Below, in pieces: positions 1 through 7,820 of a stretch of 43,902 bases of DNA. Position 1 is the first letter of the stretch; each line of letters opens with the position of its first letter. The stretch is from Candidatus Omnitrophota bacterium (GTDB lineage: Bacteria > Omnitrophota > Omnitrophia > Omnitrophales > Aquincolibacteriaceae), in contig JAHFHF010000018.1 in assembly GCA_023247055.1 (NCBI GenBank), positions 1 to 43,902 on the forward strand, given 5' to 3'. A program made the position numbers and the translations under genes. A model generated the notes under the pieces. That model was not told where the DNA came from and did no database searches. It saw only the letters and a program-made list of their open reading frames with translations.

Positions 1-1
1 T

Positions 2-229
2 CATCATGTCTTTGCAATAGGTTCAGGTTTGTTGGGCGTGTTGTTTTTGAGTGCCGCTGTTTATGCCCCTGCAATTCCGCTTTCGCCGGTTATCCCTGCC
101 CCACGCATTGAAATAACGCCGCTGCCGCCGCAAATCAGTTTGAAACCCCAAGCCGCTAAAAAAGAACGCTGGGCTCAAAAACTGGAAATGCGCTTCCGCA
201 CGGACCGAGTTTTAAGCGCCTCCGCCTGA
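2..229 (+). CDS. C-terminal end of an unknown protein (5' end outside window)
   Basis: The frame is open from the window edge to a TGA at 227-229, so this is the last 75 codons of a gene that starts upstream. A hydrophobic stretch (GLLGVLFLSAAVYAP) is followed by a proline-rich segment and a basic tail, as in a membrane-anchored protein with a short soluble end. I recognise no family. A TTG at 29 could serve as a start, but the open frame upstream makes a truncated gene more likely. The next 276 bp hold no gene, only a dispersed repeat. Confidence 0.4.
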   Translation, partial: HHVFAIGSGLLGVLFLSAAVYAPAIPLSPVIPAPRIEITPLPPQISLKPQAAKKERWAQKLEMRFRTDRVLSASA

Positions 230-324
230 TCCCGTTGGGCCTGATGTAAGCGCAGTGGTACAGTTTCAAAAAAAGTTTGGTCATTCTCGAATGCTCCTGC
301 TAGTAAGCAAGTCGAGGATCGAAG

Positions 325-358
325 TTTTGGATTCCCGCCAAAAGCATGCGGGAATGAC
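325..358. repeat. TTGGATTCCCG...CGGGAATGAC dispersed repeat
   Basis: Short imperfect palindrome with arms ATTCCCGCC and GCGGGAAT around AAAAGCAT, followed by GAC. A related copy lies in frame inside the second giant gene at 40476-40507. A looser relative (GGCGGGAATGAGAC) follows at about 401-417. Confidence 0.55.
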
Positions 359-505
359 ACAGCGCCATCAGCGCTGCGCATGACCGTCTCGGCTTCCACG
401 CGGAGGCGGGAATGAGACTTCAGTAAGGAACCCAGCCCTAACTCAAACTGACCCACTACCCATGTAAGCGCTGGTGATTTTAGCCAAAAATTGAGATAAT
501 GAGGC

Positions 506-1852
506 ATGTCTTTAACCCATTATCACTGTACCCACTGCGGGCATTCTTTCGAAGCTGAAGAAAAGGACAATCTCGAATGCCCTGCATGTTTCTGGACCAG
601 TTCCGTGGTCCGTGAAGCCGAGCATCGCGAAGCCCAAGCGCGTGCGCAGCAAAAGACCTCTCAGAAGACAGGTTCAGGAATCGCCAGCGCTTTTTGGGCG
701 GCCTTCGGCGCCTTGAAACCGCTTTTCATCGCCGCGTTTATCTTGGCCATTGCCGCGGCTGTTTTTGTTTGGTTCAAGCCGCGGGCTGGTACTCTCGTTG
801 AGAGAATCAAATCTAAAAAGAGAGAGATTCAGGCGCCTGAAGGAGCCGGCAGGCCGCAGGTGCTGCCTGCCTCAGACAATGCCATGGTCCCAAAACCACC
901 CGCGGCGTTAAGTGATGCGGAAAATGCGATTTTGGCACGCAAAGTTGAACTTGATTCAGCCCGTGAACTTTCCTCAATGGAAAGAGAACTTTTGGGCCGC
1001 CGTGCAGCGCTGCGCACGGGCCGCATTGAAAAATTGCCCGGCCCGGCCTGGACCCTGGAGCAATTTAAGGAAATGCTCGCTGAACAGCAGAACGCCTACA
1101 AAATTCCGCTGGCGCGCAGTTACCGCAAAAAACTCGAGAAACTTTTCGAAGAAAAATACTTAACAGCTGCCGCCGCTTTTTCCGACGGCCGGCGGCTTGA
1201 AGCGCGCAACCTCTGGGTTGAATCCCTGGCATTCCCAGTATACGCCGGAGACATCGAGAAGCACCGGGGCGTGGTGCTGACGATGCTCAAGCCTTTTATC
1301 AATGACACGCTTTCTAAAATCGGCGCGATGAACGGCATGCTGGCCGAGGGGCCGGTCCGCGATCTCGAAATACGGTTGAATGCCGCTTACGAACAGTTCT
1401 TCGGGCTTTTAGAAGCGCAGAAGTGGGATGCGGCTTATGATGCGGCCCAAAGTTTGCTGGCGCTGACGGGAGAGTTCGACAAAATTTCGACCCAAAAACC
1501 CCAGGTGCCGGCCTATCCGCCGGCTGTACAAATTGATCGGGATATCGGAAAGGCCCTTTACGATCTTCTCGAAGCTTCCCAACTGGCCGTGGCGGATGTC
1601 AGTTCTCTGGCGCGCGACGTGCGCATGAAAAAACAGATCATTGAAACTCTGCTGCCCGGCCGGTTTGAAGAAAGCCTGAACCATTATCGCGCGGGTTTCG
1701 CCGCGATGGACCAGGCCCAATGGCAGGCGGCCATCGATTCGTTGCAGAAAATACAAGAGCCGGCTTTGCTGGAGCGCGATAGTATGGAAAAAATCAAAAT
1801 TTTGCAAAAATTAGTCCAGGCCGAACTTGATTCTGGCCCTGTTTCCAGCTAA
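506..1852 (+). CDS. Zinc-ribbon, single-pass membrane protein of unknown function
   Basis: 448 residues. The N-terminus has two CxxC knuckles (C8/C11 and C25/C28), forming a small rubredoxin/FmdB-like zinc ribbon that would face the cytoplasm. One strong transmembrane helix follows at about residues 70-90 (LFIAAFILAIAAAVFVWF). The remaining roughly 350 residues are charged and predicted helical, with an internal 'MDQAQWQAAIDSLQKI' stretch resembling a TPR-like helical pair. The layout (ribbon, helix, large helical domain) recalls membrane-tethered sensor or scaffold proteins, but I cannot name a family. The start has only a weak GAGG just ahead. The downstream receiver-like gene is on the same strand 53 bp away. 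Confidence 0.75.
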   Translation: MSLTHYHCTHCGHSFEAEEKDNLECPACFWTSSVVREAEHREAQARAQQKTSQKTGSGIASAFWAAFGALKPLFIAAFILAIAAAVFVWFKPRAGTLVERIKSKKREIQAPEGAGRPQVLPASDNAMVPKPPAALSDAENAILARKVELDSARELSSMERELLGRRAALRTGRIEKLPGPAWTLEQFKEMLAEQQNAYKIPLARSYRKKLEKLFEEKYLTAAAAFSDGRRLEARNLWVESLAFPVYAGDIEKHRGVVLTMLKPFINDTLSKIGAMNGMLAEGPVRDLEIRLNAAYEQFFGLLEAQKWDAAYDAAQSLLALTGEFDKISTQKPQVPAYPPAVQIDRDIGKALYDLLEASQLAVADVSSLARDVRMKKQIIETLLPGRFEESLNHYRAGFAAMDQAQWQAAIDSLQKIQEPALLERDSMEKIKILQKLVQAELDSGPVSS

Positions 1853-1862
1853 TCTTGAATTT

Positions 1863-1889
1863 GTAGGGGCCGGTCGCGACCGGCCCTAT
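1863..1889. repeat. GTAG...CTA palindromic element
   Basis: Contains a perfect 20-bp palindrome, GGGCCGGTCGCGACCGGCCC (1867-1886), bounded by GTAG and CTA. It has the same end design and size as the palindromes at 6072, 7604, 26487 and 29830. It falls between two co-directional genes and overlaps an upstream ATG that is probably not the true start of the next gene. Confidence 0.6.
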
Positions 1890-1905
1890 GCAGCGCGGAG
1901 AGTTA

Positions 1906-2313
1906 ATGCATTCATCGCATTCATCGGATATTTTTGATCCGGCACAGAAACTTGCGGCGGTGGTTGCGCTTGTCGGGACGATGGACATTGCGGGAAAAAT
2001 CGTAAAATCCGCACGGGCCCATCATTTAGACGTGCGTAACTTTGACAAAGCTGAAAAATTGCTGGCTGCCTGCACAGCCAAAACGCCCAAAGTCGTGTTG
2101 CTTGATTTTGAAACGCGGGAAGCTGAGGGTTTCCGGTTTTTAAAGGCCTGCCGCGAAAATGCCGAACTTAGAAAGGCGGCCGTCGTCGGGTTTGTGACCG
2201 CTGAAAAGCGGGATGTCAAACGCGAAGCAGAAACCGGCGGGTGCCTGAGAGTATTTTTAAAGACAGAGTTTCTGACGGGCCTTGAGGAAATCTGGCTGAG
2301 GTATGCAAAATGA
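1906..2313 (+). CDS. Receiver-like (CheY-type) domain protein
   Basis: 135 residues from the ATG at 1906. That start has GGAGAG just ahead; an in-frame ATG at 1888 lies inside the preceding palindrome and is less likely. The middle reads VVLLDFETREAEGFRFLKACR, matching the beta3-Asp and alpha3 part of a response-regulator receiver. It continues through 'VVGFVTAE' (beta4) and 'RVFLKTEF' (beta5 with the conserved Lys). The N-terminal acidic pair is not evident, so phosphorylation is doubtful. There is no output domain. The gene overlaps the next one by 4 bp (ATGA), suggesting translational coupling. Confidence 0.6.
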   Translation: MHSSHSSDIFDPAQKLAAVVALVGTMDIAGKIVKSARAHHLDVRNFDKAEKLLAACTAKTPKVVLLDFETREAEGFRFLKACRENAELRKAAVVGFVTAEKRDVKREAETGGCLRVFLKTEFLTGLEEIWLRYAK

Positions 2314-2603
2314 CACTCCATCTTGGATTTGAACTGCCGAAAAAAGAGACGCCGCAGCTGGATGCGGATGCGGAAGAGTTTACGCCTGAAGAAATTCGTA
2401 TTGTGAAGCAGCAGATCCGTTCCAACAGCCGGGTTATTTATGGGTTATTGATGCGCATTGATCTTTTTGTCAACCGTGAGAAATACCCGCATGAAGCAGT
2501 CTTTATCGAAAAAATCCGGCGCCAGCTTTTTCTCCTGATGGAAGAAAACGATACCTTCCGCCGGGTGCTTGTGCGCCACATCACGGCCGGCGGCACTTAC
2601 TAG
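2310..2603 (+). CDS. Small unknown protein coupled to the receiver-like gene
   Basis: 97 residues, largely helical and charged (KQQIRSNSRVIYGLLMRIDL, then an IEKIRRQLFLLMEEND helix). There are no cysteines and no membrane segment. Its ATG overlaps the stop of the receiver-like gene, so the two proteins are probably made together and may interact. No family recognised. Confidence 0.6.
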   Translation: MTLHLGFELPKKETPQLDADAEEFTPEEIRIVKQQIRSNSRVIYGLLMRIDLFVNREKYPHEAVFIEKIRRQLFLLMEENDTFRRVLVRHITAGGTY

Positions 2604-2658
2604 AACATACCAACGCCCTTAGGCGTTAGATGTTCTTGTCTCTGCGATAGACGCAGAG
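2603..2658 (+). other. Two consecutive hairpins after the 2310 gene
   Basis: GAACAT/ATGTTC with an inner AACGCC-CTTA-GGCGTT stem (2603-2635), then CTCTGCG-ATAGA-CGCAGAG (2640-2658). No T-run follows, so intrinsic termination is not clear. The second hairpin resembles the CTCTGT...ACAGAG hairpins at 19791 and 36964. Confidence 0.4.
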
Positions 2659-2689
2659 GCTAGGTTCTATTAACATTTGACCGAATTCT

Positions 2690-2729
2690 TTCTCCCTCTC
2701 CCCGGAGGGGAGAGGGTTGGGCTGAGGGA
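2690..2729. repeat. CCCTCTCCCC-type dispersed repeat
   Basis: Imperfect palindrome CTCTCCCCGGAGGGGAGAG followed by GGTTGGGCTGAGGG. Related copies lie at 6417-6451, 6504-6539, 28336-28430 and 36897-36940. The right end of this copy supplies the purine-rich GAGGGAAGAAG directly ahead of the glgC start. Confidence 0.6.
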
Positions 2730-2739
2730 AGAAGTTTTA

Positions 2740-4002
2740 ATGACCAAACGCGTAACAACTCTGATCATGGGCGGCGGGCAGGGCCGCCGTCTATCACCGC
2801 TGACCAATTACCGTTCCAAACCGGCTGTGCCGATCGGCGGCAAGTACCGCTTGGTCGATATTCCCATTTCCAATTGCATTAATACGGGACTGAAACGCAT
2901 TTTCGTCCTGACGCAGTTCAATTCGACATCCCTTCACCGGCATATTCACCGCACATACCCTTACGAACCTTTCAACCAAACCAGCGTCGAATTGCTGGCC
3001 GCGGAACAGACACTCTCCAACAGCGACTGGTTTCAAGGCACGGCCGATGCCGTGCGCAAGCACCTGCCGCATTACCACATTGAAGAGACGGACACGTTTT
3101 TGATTCTCTCAGGCGACCATCTGTACCGCATGGACTATACGGAAATCCTGCGTTTCCATGAAGAGAAGAATGCCGACGTCACGATTGCGACGATTCCCGT
3201 TGTCAAAAAGGAAGTCGATCAATTCGGCATCATGCAAATGAATGCCCAGGGCCGCATCACCGCGTTCCGCGAAAAGCCGTCGCTCAACGAAGATATCAGC
3301 AATCTGGTCATGCCCGCAGCCATGCGCAAAGAATTCAATGTCAAGAAAAAGGCCGATGTCTATCTGGCCTCGATGGGCATTTACGTTTTCAAACCCTCCG
3401 TGCTGGTGTCTGTGCTGCAGGGCAAGGAAGCGGATTTCGGCAAAGAAGTGATTCCCAAATCGATCAGTACCTATCAGGTTTACGGCTATGTTTTTAACGG
3501 CTATTGGCAGGATATCGGGACGATCCGCAGTTTTTACGACGCCAACATCGACTTAACCAAGCCCAATGCGAAATTTCAGTTCCAGTCGCAGGAAGGCCGC
3601 ATGGTCACGCGTGCGCGTTTTCTGCCGCCGTCGACGATCCGCTCGGCCGAGTTCCACAATTCTCTGATTGCCGAGGGATGTCATTTAAACGGGGTGCATA
3701 TCGAGGATTCGGTTGTGGGCCTGCGCTCGGTGATTCATGAAGGAACGGTCATCCGCCGCAGTGTTTTGATGGGCAACGACTATTTTGAACATGAACGCCG
3801 CCCGAAAGCCATGCCGCTAGGCATTGGCAAGAACTGTCAGATTGAAAATGCGATTCTGGATAAGAATGTCCGCATCGGCAACCGCGTCATCATTACCAAC
3901 CACAGCCGCACCCGCGAAAAAGACGGCGATAATTACTACATCCGCGAAGGCATCGTCATCATCCCCAAAGGCGCCGTCATCAAAGACGGAACGAAGATTT
4001 AA
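2740..4002 (+). CDS. glgC: Glucose-1-phosphate adenylyltransferase (ADP-glucose pyrophosphorylase)
   Basis: 420 residues. It makes ADP-glucose from glucose-1-phosphate and ATP, the committed step of bacterial glycogen synthesis. The nucleotide-binding signature GGGQGRRLSPLTNYRSKPAV opens the protein and is followed by GGKYRLVDIPISNC. 'SGDHLYRMDY' and 'FREKP' are in place mid-protein. The C-terminal third has the hexapeptide left-handed beta-helix pattern, ending KGAVIKDGTKI, like cyanobacterial and plant enzymes. The start at 2740 is chosen because the in-frame extension to 2677 is translated repeat sequence and the family begins at this point. No other glycogen gene is adjacent; a long palindrome separates it from the convergent permease gene. 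Confidence 0.95.
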   Translation: MTKRVTTLIMGGGQGRRLSPLTNYRSKPAVPIGGKYRLVDIPISNCINTGLKRIFVLTQFNSTSLHRHIHRTYPYEPFNQTSVELLAAEQTLSNSDWFQGTADAVRKHLPHYHIEETDTFLILSGDHLYRMDYTEILRFHEEKNADVTIATIPVVKKEVDQFGIMQMNAQGRITAFREKPSLNEDISNLVMPAAMRKEFNVKKKADVYLASMGIYVFKPSVLVSVLQGKEADFGKEVIPKSISTYQVYGYVFNGYWQDIGTIRSFYDANIDLTKPNAKFQFQSQEGRMVTRARFLPPSTIRSAEFHNSLIAEGCHLNGVHIEDSVVGLRSVIHEGTVIRRSVLMGNDYFEHERRPKAMPLGIGKNCQIENAILDKNVRIGNRVIITNHSRTREKDGDNYYIREGIVIIPKGAVIKDGTKI

Positions 4003-4026
4003 TGCTATGTGCGAGTGTATTCTGTT

Positions 4027-4131
4027 TTCCCCCACCTTAATCCTCCCCCGAAAAGCACGGGGGAGGAAACAATAAAATCTCCTTTATTTCTCTCCCCCCG
4101 TGCTTTTCGGGGGGAGATTAAGAGGGGGGAA
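4027..4131. repeat. Long palindromic element, copy A of three
   Basis: The left arm, with CTTAATCCTCCCCCGAAAAG, pairs with a right arm containing CTTTTCGGGGGGAGATTAAG around an AT-rich centre. Copies B (19866-19962) and C (37730-37831) share the arms. The sequence just outside is also alike: CGCGCACACGGCATTA here, CTCGCACAACGCGTTA and CTCGCACATGGCGATA at the others. It sits between convergent glgC and the permease gene and could form a bidirectional transcription stop. Confidence 0.65.
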
Positions 4132-4217
4132 ACGCGCACACGGCATTAGGAATTCGACGATTTGGGTTACTGCAGCTTTTCTAAATACTTATCGCTTACT
4201 ACTTAACGCTTAACGCG

Positions 4218-5315
4218 CTAATAATTCCCCCGGTCGAGATAAACCAGGGCTCCCGCCGAAAAGACAATATTCGCCAGCCAGGCGCTCAGAAAGGACGGCA
4301 CTTTACCCGAATTTCCAAGAGCCAGGCACACAGCCCCGAAGACGTGGTAGACAAAAGCCAGGGCCACGCAGGTAAGTACCGCGGCGGCAATACTGCGGCG
4401 GTTGTGCGTTTTGGCCAGGAAGGGCAGGGTCATCAGGATCATGACCAGGCTTTGCCAGGGAGACGCAAGACGGCTTTGCAGATTCAGATTTTCAGCCTGA
4501 ACATCGACGCCCGAAGCCTTTAATTTATCGCGGATCTGTTTCATTTCACGGTAAGTCAAAAAAACGCTTTCGCGTGTCGCGTTCGTCAGGTCCTTTGGCG
4601 AGGCTGTCGCATCCGAATAAAGTTTTTTAGGATACATTTTAGGTTCGCCCAAGATGCGGCCGCGCGCATCGATCTGATGTTCGGTAATGCCCTCCAGTTC
4701 CCAGGCGTTTTCTTTCCAAGTTCCGCTGCGAGCCGTCACTTTTTGATAGGCCCGGCCATTATTCTTATCGATCCATAAAATAATCGCGTCGGTCACCTTG
4801 CCCGAAATGGGCGCAAGCATCCTAAAATAATAAATCTGCGAACCATCGGTTTGATAGGTGACGTGCTCCAAACTTTTTTCTTCCCAGTGCTCTTTTTTCT
4901 TGTCGATGTAAACTTCGCGCATTTCTGAAGCCGTGCGGAAAGACCAGGGAACAACACGGTCGTGGATGAGAAACGTGAAGATGCCAATCAAAAATCCAAT
5001 AAATAAAATGGGCTGGGCAATCGTCGATATTTTAAGCCCCGCGCTTTTCATGGCAATCAGTTCATTATGGACACCCAGGTTTACCAGCAAAAACAGCGCG
5101 CCCAGCCAAACGGCCCAATGAATGGTCTGCACGTAGGCAAACGGCACAAGTGCCAGGTAATAGCGCAGGTAAATCGAAGGGGGGGTGTTATAGCGCAGGA
5201 ACTGGTCCAAATTGTCGAAAACGTCGGCAATCAGGATCAGCACAATGAGCGAAAGGGCACAGGTCAAGACAGGTGCCAGCAGTTCGCGTACAAGATAACG
5301 GTCGAGTGTTTTCAT
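4218..5315 (-). CDS. LptF/LptG family lipopolysaccharide-transport permease
   Basis: 365 residues, YjgP/YjgQ family. It begins MKTLDRYLVRELLAPVLTC, the usual cytoplasmic start and first helix. Helices follow at about 55-85 and 97-118, then a beta-jellyroll periplasmic region of about 180 residues, and three C-terminal helices (QSLVMILMTLPFLA onward). LptF and LptG form the inner-membrane half of the LptB2FGC exporter that drives LPS to the outer membrane; I cannot tell F from G here. Its start overlaps the comF-like stop by 4 bp, so the two are co-transcribed. A single permease in this locus implies its partner lies elsewhere. Confidence 0.85.
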   Translation of the reverse strand: MKTLDRYLVRELLAPVLTCALSLIVLILIADVFDNLDQFLRYNTPPSIYLRYYLALVPFAYVQTIHWAVWLGALFLLVNLGVHNELIAMKSAGLKISTIAQPILFIGFLIGIFTFLIHDRVVPWSFRTASEMREVYIDKKKEHWEEKSLEHVTYQTDGSQIYYFRMLAPISGKVTDAIILWIDKNNGRAYQKVTARSGTWKENAWELEGITEHQIDARGRILGEPKMYPKKLYSDATASPKDLTNATRESVFLTYREMKQIRDKLKASGVDVQAENLNLQSRLASPWQSLVMILMTLPFLAKTHNRRSIAAAVLTCVALAFVYHVFGAVCLALGNSGKVPSFLSAWLANIVFSAGALVYLDRGNY

Positions 5316-5998
5316 GCAGAATGTTTCAGTTCAAGCGTCCTGGCCAGTGTCAGAATACCCACGCGTTTGGCTCCGGCCTCTTTGAGGGCCCGGGCAGCCT
5401 CGCGGGCCGTTGAGCCGGTGGTTAAAATGTCATCGATTAAAAGAATTTTGCGTCCTGCCGCCTGCCGGATATCTTTGACGCTAAAACTGCCGCGCAGATT
5501 GGCCCTTCGCTCCTCTCCGGACAGCGCATGCTGGGGAGGGGTTGAACGGTTTTTCTCAAGCAGCGGGAGGACCTGCAAACCACTTAGACATCCGATCTCG
5601 CCGGCCAGCACCTCAGCCGGGTTATAATGCCGCTCCAGGAAACGCCTTAGCGTCATGGGGACTGGAGTTAAAGCATCATAGCGGGTTTCCAGCTGGACGG
5701 CCAGCAGGAATTTAGCCAGCCGGGGCCGCAGGGCCTTGATCAGCCAGGGCTGGCGGTTGAACTTAAAATGGGTTAAAAAATCTTTCATGCTGCTGCGGTA
5801 TTCGTAGAGGGAAAACCCCTCGCATCGCGGACTGGCACTAAGACGCCAGACGGCATCGCGAGGCCGCAATTCAAAGCGTTCAAAACTGGCAAAACAGACG
5901 GCGCAAAGTGTTTTTTCGTGAAGTCTTAGGTCTTTACGGCAAAGCACGCATGCCGCCGGATAGAATAGACGGAGGAGGATCTCGCTGAAAAGGGGCAT
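5312..5998 (-). CDS. comF: ComF family phosphoribosyltransferase-like protein
   Basis: 228 residues. An N-terminal zinc finger (CVLCRKDLRLHEKTLCAVC) precedes a phosphoribosyltransferase fold. The PRPP-binding loop KILLIDDILTTGSTA lies near the C-terminus, and the family motif 'RHYNPAEVLA' (usual R-x-Y-N-Q) is present. ComF proteins help single-stranded DNA enter the cytoplasm during natural transformation. Start at 5998 has AAGGA 7 bp upstream; a longer frame to 6055 would run through the divergent promoter. It is transcribed away from rpsU and its stop overlaps the permease start. Confidence 0.85.
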   Translation of the reverse strand: MPLFSEILLRLFYPAACVLCRKDLRLHEKTLCAVCFASFERFELRPRDAVWRLSASPRCEGFSLYEYRSSMKDFLTHFKFNRQPWLIKALRPRLAKFLLAVQLETRYDALTPVPMTLRRFLERHYNPAEVLAGEIGCLSGLQVLPLLEKNRSTPPQHALSGEERRANLRGSFSVKDIRQAAGRKILLIDDILTTGSTAREAARALKEAGAKRVGILTLARTLELKHSA

Positions 5999-6007
5999 AA
6001 ACAGTCC

Positions 6008-6036
6008 TTGGCGGGAACCTGCGGAATGCGTATAAT
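6008..6036 (+). promoter_or_regulatory. rpsU promoter
   Basis: TTGGCG, 17-bp spacer, perfect TATAAT (6031-6036). The predicted RNA starts near 6043, giving a leader of about 77 nt that contains the 6072-6099 palindrome. On the other strand the same spot reads TATTAT and could serve the divergent comF gene. Confidence 0.6.
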
Positions 6037-6071
6037 ACCCACGTTTTTGTCCCAAATCCAGCTTTTAGTCT

Positions 6072-6099
6072 GTAGGGTTCAGGCATGCCTGAACCCTAC
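6072..6099. repeat. 28-bp GTAG...CTAC palindrome in the rpsU leader
   Basis: Perfect palindrome with half-site GTAGGGTTCAGGCA. It is exactly as long as the three identical palindromes with half-site GTAGTGGCAATTCA and shares their ends but not their core. In RNA it would form a 14-bp hairpin shortly before the rpsU ribosome-binding site. Confidence 0.7.
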
Positions 6100-6119
6100 T
6101 TTGAAAGGGTGTGTTAGCC

Positions 6120-6305
6120 TTGCCTAAAGTAGATCTTTCGGAAAATGAAAGCATTGACGGAGCGCTTCGCCGTCTTAAGAAGAAAATGGAGCGCGAAGGG
6201 ATCCTCAAGACCCTTAAAGCACGTAAGCATTACGAGAAGCCCAGCGAAAAGCGCCGCCGTAAAATGCGGACTGCCAAACCCGGCCAAAGACGCTCTTCGT
6301 TTTAA
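6120..6305 (+). CDS. rpsU: Ribosomal protein bS21
   Basis: 61 residues, very basic, with the family core 'ESIDGALRRLKKKMEREGIL' then 'KARKHYEKPSEKRRRK'. bS21 sits on the 30S platform near the anti-Shine-Dalgarno end of 16S rRNA and aids initiation. A TTG at 6120 is preferred because AAAGGG lies 10 bp ahead; a GTG at 6111 is only 1 bp from that site. The gene has its own promoter and a strong terminator, so it is probably monocistronic. Confidence 0.9.
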   Translation: MPKVDLSENESIDGALRRLKKKMEREGILKTLKARKHYEKPSEKRRRKMRTAKPGQRRSSF

Positions 6306-6331
6306 CCCCGGTTTGACGCGGTATAAAATTG

Positions 6332-6370
6332 AAAGCCCTGTAGAGAGTCAACGCTCTTTACAGGGCTTTT
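6332..6370 (+). terminator. rpsU terminator
   Basis: Stem AAAGCCCTGTAGAGAG with CTCTTTACAGGGCTTT (one mismatch), 5-nt loop, and the TTTTT tail at the end. This is a classic intrinsic terminator 26 bp after the rpsU stop. Confidence 0.9.
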
Positions 6371-6416
6371 TGCATTTCCATACAGAGGTTAGGATGAAGG
6401 GAGGATTCGGTTCTTT

Positions 6417-6539
6417 CCCTCACCCCAGCCCTCTCCCAAAGGGAGAGGGAGTTGTCCGCTCAGGCACAAATCTTTTTGCGATTCACGGGGCTTTTTCAAA
6501 ATTCCTTCTCCCCTTGGGGAGAAGGTTAGGATGAGGGGG
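6417..6539. repeat. Pair of CCCTCTCCC-type repeats
   Basis: First copy 6417-6451 (CCAGCCCTCTCCCAAAGGGA...), second copy 6504-6539 (CCTTCTCCCCTTGGGGAGAA...). Each is a small palindrome with a flanking AGGATGAGGG or CCCTCACCCC tail. Together they fill the convergent gap between rpsU and the deacetylase gene. The arrangement as a facing pair recurs at 28336-28430. Confidence 0.6.
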
Positions 6540-6554
6540 CGACCCGCTTTCTTC

Positions 6555-7508
6555 TTAATTTTTTTCGAGGAAGAGAATCAGTTCCTGCAGGGAAACAAGC
6601 TCCAGGCCTGCGGCTTTAAGCGCGGGGATGTCAGAGCGCAGAACCACCAGAGTCTTCGGATGGTAATGGCCAATGCCCACGGCATAACCTTTTTGCCGGG
6701 CTATTTTGACCAATTTTTGCAATTGTCCCCGGATAGCCGCCGTATCGTCCACATTATCAAGAAAGACGTCGCGTTTTAGAGCCGGCAGCCCCATCTGCCG
6801 GGCCATCGGATAAGCGACCGATTTGGAACTGGTCATGCTGTCCAAAAAGAATAGGTTGCGGCGTTTTAACTCCTGCAAGATCGGCCCCATCAGTGCCGGG
6901 TCGCTCGTTCCGCGCGAACCCATATGGTTATTGACTCCGCGGTGATTGGGGACACTGTCCAATCCATGCCGTAAAACAGCCAGCGATTGGGATTCGGGCA
7001 TGCGGTCTGTGATCAGTCCCGGACCGGGAATCGTGCCGTCTGAAGCTTCAAAAGGCTGATGCAGAATCACTTCCGCGCCGGTCTCTTGACTGAGAATCGC
7101 AAAGTAGCGGGAGTAGGTCAAGTGCGGCAGAATGGCGTAAGTAACATCCCGTCCCAGCGCGCGCAAGCTGTCCCGGTCGTTCATGGTGTGGCCCATATCA
7201 TCCAGCACAATGACAATTTTAGGCTTGCCTGCCGAAAGCATGCGCGGTGAAGCAGCGGAAGGAATGGCTTTTTTCGAGATGGGCCGGGAAATTTTTGGAA
7301 GATGAATATTTTGAAACGGCACTGAAAAAAAACGCAAGGTATTCTGGAAAACGGTGGCTGGACTCTGCCGCTGGACGGCCAAAACCAGCAGAATCAAAAC
7401 TGTCAGGTTGAAAAACAGGCTTAAACGGACAAGCCGTTTTTTTGTCTTGGCTTTAAGTTTGAAGAATGAAAACGGACCTGACTTTTTTTTGCGTTTTGGG
7501 CGCGGCAT
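6555..7508 (-). CDS. Divergent polysaccharide deacetylase (YibQ/DUF610 family), membrane-anchored
   Basis: 317 residues. A basic N-terminus (MPRPKRKKK) and one transmembrane helix (LSLFFNLTVLILLVLAV, about residues 31-47) anchor the domain outside the inner membrane. The catalytic-type domain begins PKIVIVLDDMGHT (the Asp pair of the NodB-like fold). It continues 'VILHQPFEA', 'GVNNHMGSRGT' (His cluster) and 'FFLDSMTSSKS', all typical of the YibQ family, which is often linked to the cell envelope. The start at 7508 fits a promoter whose -10 box ends 8 bp upstream. A longer frame to 7628 would translate the 7604 palindrome and is rejected. Confidence 0.85.
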   Translation of the reverse strand: MPRPKRKKKSGPFSFFKLKAKTKKRLVRLSLFFNLTVLILLVLAVQRQSPATVFQNTLRFFSVPFQNIHLPKISRPISKKAIPSAASPRMLSAGKPKIVIVLDDMGHTMNDRDSLRALGRDVTYAILPHLTYSRYFAILSQETGAEVILHQPFEASDGTIPGPGLITDRMPESQSLAVLRHGLDSVPNHRGVNNHMGSRGTSDPALMGPILQELKRRNLFFLDSMTSSKSVAYPMARQMGLPALKRDVFLDNVDDTAAIRGQLQKLVKIARQKGYAVGIGHYHPKTLVVLRSDIPALKAAGLELVSLQELILFLEKN

Positions 7509-7516
7509 AAGACGGC

Positions 7517-7545
7517 ATGATAGTGCAGAAGCGCAACTTTGTGAA
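7517..7545 (-). promoter_or_regulatory. Promoter of the YibQ-family gene, leaderless layout
   Basis: On the minus strand: TTCACA (7545-7540), 17-bp spacer, TATCAT (7522-7517), then 8 bp to the ATG at 7508. No ribosome-binding site is visible, so the mRNA probably begins at or within a few bases of the start codon. Confidence 0.55.
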
Positions 7546-7599
7546 TAGAGGGATAATAGAACAGATCCAAGCGGGAAGTGGCGCCGCCCCATTTTTTTC

Positions 7600-7635
7600 G
7601 GCTGTAGTGGCAATTCATGAATTGCCACTACAGCC
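7600..7635. repeat. GTAGTGGCAATTCA palindrome, copy 1
   Basis: The 28-bp core at 7604-7631 is a perfect palindrome, identical to those at 26487-26514 and 29830-29857. Here GGCT/AGCC extends it to 36 bp. It lies in the divergent gap between the deacetylase and the first giant gene. Its central CATG offers spurious ATG starts on both strands (peptide IHELPLQ). Confidence 0.8.
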
Positions 7636-7820
7636 GTTCAAAAAGGCCTGGCCCTGTGAATTCAGGAAATGGATAAAAAGGCCCACCAATTCTTTCTAGC
7701 ATCTGCAAGCATTTCTACCCAAGACAACAAAGCCTTCTCAGCCGATTTGTACGAATCGAAAGCTACATGTATTTTTTAATAACTGCTGATGGCCCAAAGG
7801 GTTATCACCTTAAAAAAATC

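Noticed and set aside
2677..2739. Longer N-terminus for glgC
   Set aside because: Translated CCCTCTCCC repeat; the enzyme family starts at MTKRVTT.
6313..6328. TTGACG ... TATAAA as a promoter after rpsU
   Set aside because: The boxes are only 3 bp apart and lie just ahead of the rpsU terminator.
7509..7628. Longer N-terminus for the YibQ-family protein
   Set aside because: The extra residues (IHELPLQ and onward) are translated palindrome and promoter DNA.
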